In this document: in pieces, positions 58,924 through 64,000 of the stretch
Layout of the letters: the number at the start of each line of letters is the position of its first letter
Position numbering within the stretch: position 1 is the stretch's first letter
From: Clostridia bacterium
GTDB taxonomy: Bacteria > Bacillota > Clostridia > Oscillospirales > Acutalibacteraceae
Length of the DNA stretch: 64,000 nt
Reading direction: 5' to 3'
NCBI GenBank assembly: GCA_017516445.1
Contig: JAFXCZ010000002.1
Span: 1 to 64,000, forward strand
Program-made: the position numbers and the translations under genes
The notes under the pieces: generated by a model
Databases searched by the model: none
What the model was told of the DNA's origin: nothing
The model's input: only the letters and a program-made list of their open reading frames with translations

Positions 58924-60255
58924 TTAAGCGGTTATAATTTTATCATATTCGGTATCGGTGCCGTATAATTTGCCTGTTAATAATTCGTTTTTAACAATAG
59001 CAATGTCTGTGGTATCAATATCACCGTCATTGTCCTTGTCGGCAACGCTGTTATAATCTGCATCAGCAGAGGTTTTGCCCACAAGCGAGTCGGTATAAAC
59101 AAGGTCGCAAATGTCATATCTGCCATCATTATTTACGTCATAGCCCTCTTCAATAGTCAAGGTGTATTCACCGGCGTTTTTAAGAACTAGCTTGCCGTTT
59201 TCCGAGGGGATAGCCTCGCCGTCACTTACAGGAGTGGCAATAACTTTATAATCGTTTTTAATCTTGTATGTACCTGCAGTTTCGGTGAAGGTAAGTAAAT
59301 CCTTAACGTCGGTGTTGTTGGTGATAACATATGTCGGAACATCAGCTAATGTGGTTTCAAGCGCAGAATAATTAACTGTATTACCTGTGGAATTGATAAT
59401 CTGGAATGCAGAGCTGTCACCAAATTTAATGGTGTTTTTAGGTATTATAGTAATGCTTTTTGCAGCTTGAAAATCGAGATTTACATTACCGTTATAATTA
59501 GAAGCATAAGTGCTGTTTACTGTACCTAATCTAATTTCTTGAGAGTTGTTGGGAGAATTATAGGTTAAATTTAAATCGCCGTCATAGTTTGCAGTTCTGC
59601 CACCACCTAAACAAAAGAAAGTAAAGCCACGCATGTCGCTACCTACGATTTTTATGTTTTGGGTATCGTATGGGGTTGTTGCAAGAGTACTCGAACCGCC
59701 TAAGCAGAAATAGGTCTGCGCAGAAGAAACGGCTACCGTTGACATTTTAAAGTTTACATTATCACCAATAATAAAATCATTGCCGTTAAGATATATCTGG
59801 TCGAATTTATATACATGAAATTCAATGTTTTCCAAGGTTATTGAGCCGCCAAAGGTTGTAGAATCCTTTACAGTGTCATCTTTACCTATAGCAGCACCGC
59901 TTGTAGCAGAAGAAATATTAAGATTAAAATTAAATTTTATTCCTGAAGCATCGCTGTAGTCAACAAGATTGGCGGAGCTTCCGTTATATGCATCTAAAAC
60001 CTTAAAATAAACGGTATTGACTTCAGTGTTATAACCGTTTGTATTGGCATCGGATACAGCCTTGGTAAGTGCACCGCCAATTGTTTTTAGCGGAGCTTTT
60101 TCTGAGCCGTCATAACTATTGTCACCGGTTACGGCGCTTATGTAATATGTAGGCGCAGTGCTCTGTGCTGAAGCTGTAAGGCTTATTGCACAACAAGATA
60201 AAAGCAGACAAATTGCAAGGGTGATGCTAAGGGATTTGTAGATTTTGTTTTTCAT
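58924..60255 (-). CDS. Secreted dockerin protein with unknown beta-rich region
   Basis: 443 residues. Signal peptide with hydrophobic core LSITLAICLLLSCCAISLTA and a probable cut after ASA (~30). The middle 350 residues are Asn/Ser/Thr-rich with repeated short beta turns (SITLENIEFHVYKF, DLNLTYNSPNN), like a right-handed beta-helix of pectate-lyase type starting YYISAVTGDNSYDGSEKAPL; no catalytic site is identified. The C-terminus is a dockerin: DVNNDGRYDICDLVY and DKDNDGDIDTTDIAIVKN. It would be exported and tethered through a cohesin partner. Downstream of a dehydrogenase on the same strand by about 40 bases. Confidence 0.82.
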   Translation of the reverse strand: MKNKIYKSLSITLAICLLLSCCAISLTASAQSTAPTYYISAVTGDNSYDGSEKAPLKTIGGALTKAVSDANTNGYNTEVNTVYFKVLDAYNGSSANLVDYSDASGIKFNFNLNISSATSGAAIGKDDTVKDSTTFGGSITLENIEFHVYKFDQIYLNGNDFIIGDNVNFKMSTVAVSSAQTYFCLGGSSTLATTPYDTQNIKIVGSDMRGFTFFCLGGGRTANYDGDLNLTYNSPNNSQEIRLGTVNSTYASNYNGNVNLDFQAAKSITIIPKNTIKFGDSSAFQIINSTGNTVNYSALETTLADVPTYVITNNTDVKDLLTFTETAGTYKIKNDYKVIATPVSDGEAIPSENGKLVLKNAGEYTLTIEEGYDVNNDGRYDICDLVYTDSLVGKTSADADYNSVADKDNDGDIDTTDIAIVKNELLTGKLYGTDTEYDKIITA

Positions 60256-60297
60256 AAAATCAACCTTTCTTCTAAAAAAATTAAAAAAGCCAAGGGA

Positions 60298-61590
60298 TTA
60301 ATTTTGCATATATTTTTTTTGGTAATCGGTGACATCAACTACTGTATTTGTAAGTCTTGCTTCTTCTGCGGCGAAAGCGAGCAGGTGGTTTTTACAGGAA
60401 ATTCCGATTTCACTTAGGTTTTGGGCGTCGATTTTATTGGTTATGTAATCGTAAAGCGAAATTAAAATTCCGTCATCGCCGCCGCCGTGACCTGATACAA
60501 TGCTGTCGTCCTGAATGGGCAAATCAACCTTTAAATAACGGAACTCGCGGGTTGCAAAGTCATAAAAATGGAATGCCTTGTCTGCATCGGCGCGCATATC
60601 TGCCATAAGCTCACCCTTGGTGCCCATAATACGAATATAACGTCCGCCGCGGTTGAATGCCGCCATTGTAAGCGTAGCAGTAATGCCGCCCTCAAATTCC
60701 ATATTAACGGTTTGGTGGTCTACAACATTGTTATCGCATTTAAAAACGCAACGTCCGTATTCGCCTGTTTTAAGTGCCTCCATTACATCTTCGTCGGTGG
60801 GATTAGGGCGTTTTGTGGCAGCACGTCTGAACCAATCATTTTCCTTATCGTCATAGTAAAGCTTTATAGCGTTGTAATAACAGCTCTCAGCGTGGGGACA
60901 GCCGTCGGTACACCTTTGCGGTGCGCCTTTGGGGGCGTTTTCCTCTTTAAAATAGGTAAGCGAGCCGAAGGATTGAATTTTTTTACAGTCCTTGCCTATA
61001 AGCCACTGCAGAATATCAAGGTCGTGACAGCATTTTGCAAGTAACATAAAGGAGCTGCTTTCACTGTCGCGCCAAAGACCGCGTACATAGCTGTGGCTTT
61101 GGTGGATATTTCCTACGGCTTCGGTATGCTCTATGGTAATAATATCCCCAAGGATACCGTCGTCAATCAGCTTTTTAATACTGCTGAAAAAGCTTGTGTA
61201 TCTTAAAACGTGGCATACTAAAACCTTTCTGCCTAATTCTTTAGCCTTTTTGTATATCGCCGCACATTCCTCGGCGGTGGGGGCAACTGGTTTTTCGAGC
61301 AAAAGGTCATAGCCTGCTTCCAATGCTTTAAGGGCTGGCTCTAAATGCTGTTGGTCCATTGTGGCAATAACTGCAATATCGGCAAACTTAGGGATAGAGA
61401 GTATTTCCTGCCAGCTTTTAACACAATATTTATCTTCTATATTCTGGGTGAGCTTTATATCGTTTCTGCGTTTTTTAATGGGGTCTGCTACGCCTACAAC
61501 CTTGAATTTTTGCGGCATTCTGGCAAAACCCTCGGTATAAATTTTTCCTCTGCTTCCAGCACCAATTATTATTGCGGTTAGTTGCTTCAT
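60298..61590 (-). CDS. Gfo/Idh/MocA family oxidoreductase
   Basis: 430 residues. N-terminal Rossmann fold with IIIGAGSRGKIYTEGFARM, then LLEKPVAPTAEECA, the family EKP motif. A cysteine cluster DGCPHAESCYYNA is typical of a subgroup acting on glycans or glycan-derived sugars. ATG preceded by GGGTG; a GTG nine bases upstream is possible. Divergent from the AraC regulator, which probably controls it. Substrate likely a sugar or sugar acid. Confidence 0.9.
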   Translation of the reverse strand: MKQLTAIIIGAGSRGKIYTEGFARMPQKFKVVGVADPIKKRRNDIKLTQNIEDKYCVKSWQEILSIPKFADIAVIATMDQQHLEPALKALEAGYDLLLEKPVAPTAEECAAIYKKAKELGRKVLVCHVLRYTSFFSSIKKLIDDGILGDIITIEHTEAVGNIHQSHSYVRGLWRDSESSSFMLLAKCCHDLDILQWLIGKDCKKIQSFGSLTYFKEENAPKGAPQRCTDGCPHAESCYYNAIKLYYDDKENDWFRRAATKRPNPTDEDVMEALKTGEYGRCVFKCDNNVVDHQTVNMEFEGGITATLTMAAFNRGGRYIRIMGTKGELMADMRADADKAFHFYDFATREFRYLKVDLPIQDDSIVSGHGGGDDGILISLYDYITNKIDAQNLSEIGISCKNHLLAFAAEEARLTNTVVDVTDYQKKYMQN

Positions 61591-61642
61591 CTTTTTCACC
61601 CGAAAACTGTATTTTTCTATTTATCTTGATTTTAGCAAAAAA

Positions 61643-61658
61643 ATGTATTAAAATACAT
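61643..61658. promoter_or_regulatory. Candidate operator between dehydrogenase and AraC genes
   Basis: ATGTATT-AA-AATACAT, seven perfect pairs, midway between the two divergent start codons. Confidence 0.45.
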
Positions 61659-61705
61659 ATCAAATAGAATAAATCATCTTTGATTTTGTATAAACGGTGA
61701 ATGTT

Positions 61706-62527
61706 ATGTATGAGTTTCAAAAAGTAGATAAAGGCTTTCGTATTACCTCGCTTTATACGGGGTTTTCGGCAACCCGTGAAAAAGGCTTTCATTTTGTAGG
61801 TGAAAACCACGATTTTTGGGAAATTGTATGTGTATTGGAAGGAAAATTGCTCGCGGCTGCGGATGAGCAGGTTTTTGTGCTTGAAAAAGGACAGGCTATA
61901 GTCCATAACCCTATGCAGTTTCATAATATAAGCTGTACACAGGAGTGCGGAACGGAATTTGCCATTTTCACTTTTGAAGCTAAAAATATGCCTCAGCTAC
62001 AAAATAAGGTATACCAAATTGAAGATTTGAGTGAGGTGTACGAGCTTTGCCGTCTTGCGAATAAGTATTTTTATTTTAAGGATGTTATTCATTTTGACGG
62101 CTTGAAGTACGACCTCAACCGCGCAATGCGTTTTGTAAAACGCTTAGAGCTGTTTATACTCAATCTGCACGAAAGCGTTTCGGAGGATTATGTGCTTAAA
62201 ACCGCATCAGCAAGGAATTATTTGTACATAGTACAGCTTTTAAATCAAAATCTGTCTAAAAGGCTTACTGTTAAGGAAATTGCTACACTTTGTAATATGA
62301 GTGCGGTGGGTGTGCAAAAAACCTTTGCTAAATATGCAGGCATAGGTGTAATGGAGTTTTTTAACCGCTTAAAGATTAAAAACGCCAAAATTCTTTTAGA
62401 AAAGGGTTGCTCGGTTAAAGAAACCGCGTTAATGCTCGGCTTTGAAGACCCTAACTACTTTAGTACAGTCTTCAAACGTATTACGGGAAACTCTCCGTTA
62501 AAAGAAAAAATAAAGCAAATTGACTGA
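61706..62527 (+). CDS. AraC-family regulator with cupin domain
   Basis: 273 residues. N-terminal cupin-like sensor (HFVGENHDFWEIVCVLEGKL, then QAIVHNPMQFHN) at ~10-100, and two helix-turn-helix units at the C-terminus (LTVKEIATLCNMSAVGVQKT and SVKETALMLGFEDPNYFST, followed by FKRITGNSP). Probably binds a sugar-like effector and controls the divergent dehydrogenase gene and perhaps the dockerin gene behind it. Start after GGTG; a GTG nine bases upstream is less likely. Confidence 0.9.
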   Translation: MYEFQKVDKGFRITSLYTGFSATREKGFHFVGENHDFWEIVCVLEGKLLAAADEQVFVLEKGQAIVHNPMQFHNISCTQECGTEFAIFTFEAKNMPQLQNKVYQIEDLSEVYELCRLANKYFYFKDVIHFDGLKYDLNRAMRFVKRLELFILNLHESVSEDYVLKTASARNYLYIVQLLNQNLSKRLTVKEIATLCNMSAVGVQKTFAKYAGIGVMEFFNRLKIKNAKILLEKGCSVKETALMLGFEDPNYFSTVFKRITGNSPLKEKIKQID

Positions 62528-62536
62528 TTGTATAAA

Positions 62537-62565
62537 AAGAACAGCGTTTTTGCTGTCCTTTTTGT
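62537..62565 (+). terminator. Terminator of the AraC gene
   Basis: AAAGAACAGC and GCTGTCCTTT around GTTTTT, then TTGTAAA; one mismatch. Confidence 0.7.
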
Positions 62566-62602
62566 AAACTCGCCTAAAATTTGGAATGTAAACAAAAATG
62601 TA

Positions 62603-62631
62603 TTGTGAAATTTATAACGATGTGTTATAAT
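62603..62631 (+). promoter_or_regulatory. Promoter of the fumarase genes
   Basis: TTGTGA, 17-base spacer, TATAAT. Confidence 0.65.
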
Positions 62632-62678
62632 ACTCGTTAATACTTATCAATTTTTAATATTTTGTAAAGGATTTTGTT

Positions 62679-63521
62679 ATGCGTACAATAAATGTAAGCG
62701 AAATAACAGAGGCTATAGAAACGCTTTGCATAGAGGCAAATCTCTATTTGCCCGAGGATATAAAGTGTTCAATAATTGATAATTATGAAAAAGAAGACAG
62801 TCCGGTTGCTAAAAACGTGCTTTCAAATATCATAAAGAATTTTGAGATAGCAAAGGGGGAGGGAATCCCCATTTGTCAGGACACGGGAATGGCATGCGTT
62901 TTTCTGGAAATAGGTCAGGATGTGCATTTTACGGGCGGTAGCCTTACCGATGCCGTGAATGAGGGTGTCCGCCGCGGTTACATAAACGGCTGTTTGCGAA
63001 AATCTGTTGTTAAAGACCCTGTGCTTAGGGGAAATACAGGGGACAACACACCTGCTATGATTTATACAGAGATAGTTTTTGGAGATAAGGTTAAAATCAC
63101 AGTAGCGCCTAAAGGCTTTGGCAGTGAGAATATGAGCCAGATAAAAATGCTCAAACCGTCCGACGGGGTAGAGGGTATTAAGGATTTTGTTTTAAAGGTT
63201 ATAGAAGAAGCAGGTCCTAATCCTTGTCCGCCAATGGTGGTAGGCATAGGTATCGGCGGCACTTTTGATAAGTGCGCACTGCTCGCTAAGAAGGCGCTTT
63301 TGCGCCCTGTTGACAGCCAAAACGGTGAGGAGTTTTATGCCGCCTTGGAAAATGAGCTGTTAGAAAAAATCAATAGCACAGGTATAGGCCCACAGGGCTT
63401 TGGCGGTAGGACAACAGCCCTTTCGGTTAACATTGAAACAATGCCCACTCATATTGCGGGAATGCCTTGTGCGGTTAATATAAACTGCCACGTTACACGC
63501 CATAAAACAAGGGTGATTTAA
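62679..63521 (+). CDS. Fumarate hydratase (class I), alpha subunit
   Basis: 280 residues. Fe-S enzyme N-terminal half: CQDTGMACVF (cluster cysteine), LRGNTGDNTPAMIYTEIV, GFGSENMSQ and GIGGTFDKCALLAKKAL, with a later cysteine in NINCHVTRH. Catalyses fumarate-malate interconversion, or tartrate dehydration in close relatives. One base separates it from the beta subunit gene. Confidence 0.92.
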   Translation: MRTINVSEITEAIETLCIEANLYLPEDIKCSIIDNYEKEDSPVAKNVLSNIIKNFEIAKGEGIPICQDTGMACVFLEIGQDVHFTGGSLTDAVNEGVRRGYINGCLRKSVVKDPVLRGNTGDNTPAMIYTEIVFGDKVKITVAPKGFGSENMSQIKMLKPSDGVEGIKDFVLKVIEEAGPNPCPPMVVGIGIGGTFDKCALLAKKALLRPVDSQNGEEFYAALENELLEKINSTGIGPQGFGGRTTALSVNIETMPTHIAGMPCAVNINCHVTRHKTRVI

Positions 63522-63522
63522 T

Positions 63523-64000
63523 ATGAAAAAAATAAATTTACCTTTAACAGAAGAAACGGCACTCTCTTTAAAGGCGGGCGATAGCGTTCTGCTTTCGGGG
63601 TATATTTATACCTCGCGTGATGCAGGGCATAAAAGAATGTGCGAGGCGCTAGCAAGGGGTGAAAAGTTACCCTTTGATGCAAAGGATAGCGTTATTTATT
63701 ACGTTGGTCCTACGCCGCAAAGGGACGGACATATAATCGGCTCGGCAGGGCCTACAACCTCCGGCAGAATGGATGCCTATGCGCCTACCCTTATGCAAAA
63801 GGGTGTTCGCGGAATGATTGGCAAGGGCGAACGCAATGCCGAGGTTATAGAGGCAATAAAAGAATACAAATGTGTTTATTTTGGTGCTATCGGCGGTGCA
63901 GGCGCGCTTTTGTCTAAGTGTGTTAAGTCTAACGAGGCAGTAGCTTACGAAGACTTAGGCGCTGAGGCTTTAAGAAAGCTTTATGTAGAGGATATGCCGC
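63523..64000 (+). CDS. Fumarate hydratase (class I), beta subunit, cut by window end
   Basis: First 159 residues only; the gene runs off the right edge. Starts MKKINLPLTEETALSLKAGD, with SGYIYTSRDAGHKRM, GPTTSGRMDAYAP and GKG at the catalytic/substrate region, all typical of the C-terminal half of class I fumarase or tartrate dehydratase. Forms the active enzyme with the alpha subunit encoded just upstream. Confidence 0.92.
   Translation, partial: MKKINLPLTEETALSLKAGDSVLLSGYIYTSRDAGHKRMCEALARGEKLPFDAKDSVIYYVGPTPQRDGHIIGSAGPTTSGRMDAYAPTLMQKGVRGMIGKGERNAEVIEAIKEYKCVYFGAIGGAGALLSKCVKSNEAVAYEDLGAEALRKLYVEDMP

Overview
The window comes from a low-GC, spore-forming member of the Clostridia, probably a gut Oscillospirales/Ruminococcaceae-type bacterium. 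The evidence is an uninterrupted sigK, clostridial-type glgC-glgD-glgA, an archaeal-type prolyl-tRNA synthetase, meso-DAP peptidoglycan genes (dapF, and murE with a DNPR motif), a DUF1540 protein, secreted dockerin proteins and strong AGGAGG-type ribosome binding sites. No name finer than this can be supported from sequence alone. Everything was read by eye; no homology or folding program was run.

Layout. 1-3400 is accessory: the end of a secreted cohesin-like/dockerin protein, then a small mobile segment (DUF6809 protein, a hypothetical gene and a tyrosine integrase) beside an intact tRNA-Leu(CAG), followed by at least two and probably three truncated tRNA-Leu copies. 3400-9850 has serS, an OPA-family transporter with a LicC-like nucleotidyltransferase, a divergent HTH-IspD-like fusion gene, and a G5/3D cell-wall protein. 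9850-15600 has pyrR, a PHP phosphoesterase, an MgtC-like protein, sigK, an XRE regulator, tRNA-Leu(GAG) with a hybrid tRNA-like relic, proS and acpP. 15600-23850 has an orphan RnfD-like protein and a glycogen/maltodextrin breakdown set (malQ, GH13, glgP). 23850-33400 is core: rplS-lepB-rbgA-rnhB-yraN, thrC, tig-clpP-clpX. 33400-39440 has an LTA-synthase-like protein and a polar amino-acid ABC transporter with two paralogous binding proteins and a YerC/TrpR-like gene. 39440-46070 has tRNA-Leu(TAA), tRNA-Gly(TCC), a short comEC, holA, an RNase M5-like gene, a WYL regulator and a DUF1846 protein. 46260-50020 is the glycogen synthesis operon glgCDA. 50090-53300 has uppP, an esterase, a probable 6S RNA and a cobalamin riboswitch controlling DUF4430 plus ECF-S genes. 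53400-64000 has DegV, a ZIP transporter, a trans-sulfuration enzyme with dapF-murE, a second dockerin protein, a Gfo/Idh dehydrogenase divergent from an AraC regulator, and the start of a two-subunit fumarase.

How genes work together. Glycogen is made by glgCDA and broken down by glgP, the GH13 enzyme and malQ, about 25 kb apart. The cobalamin riboswitch, DUF4430 lipid-anchored or membrane-anchored protein and ECF S component look like a vitamin B12 uptake unit. The OPA transporter, LicC-like enzyme and HTH-IspD-like protein form a divergent unit that may import and CMP-activate a phosphorylated head group.

The most unusual observations are: structured, decayed tRNA-Leu remnants next to all three tRNA-Leu genes, two of which carry a similar GTCC-N-GTGGAC hairpin insert; the HTH-cytidylyltransferase fusion with a substituted catalytic lysine; the B12-controlled DUF4430/ECF-S pair; and a tiny leader ORF upstream of the second amino-acid binding protein.
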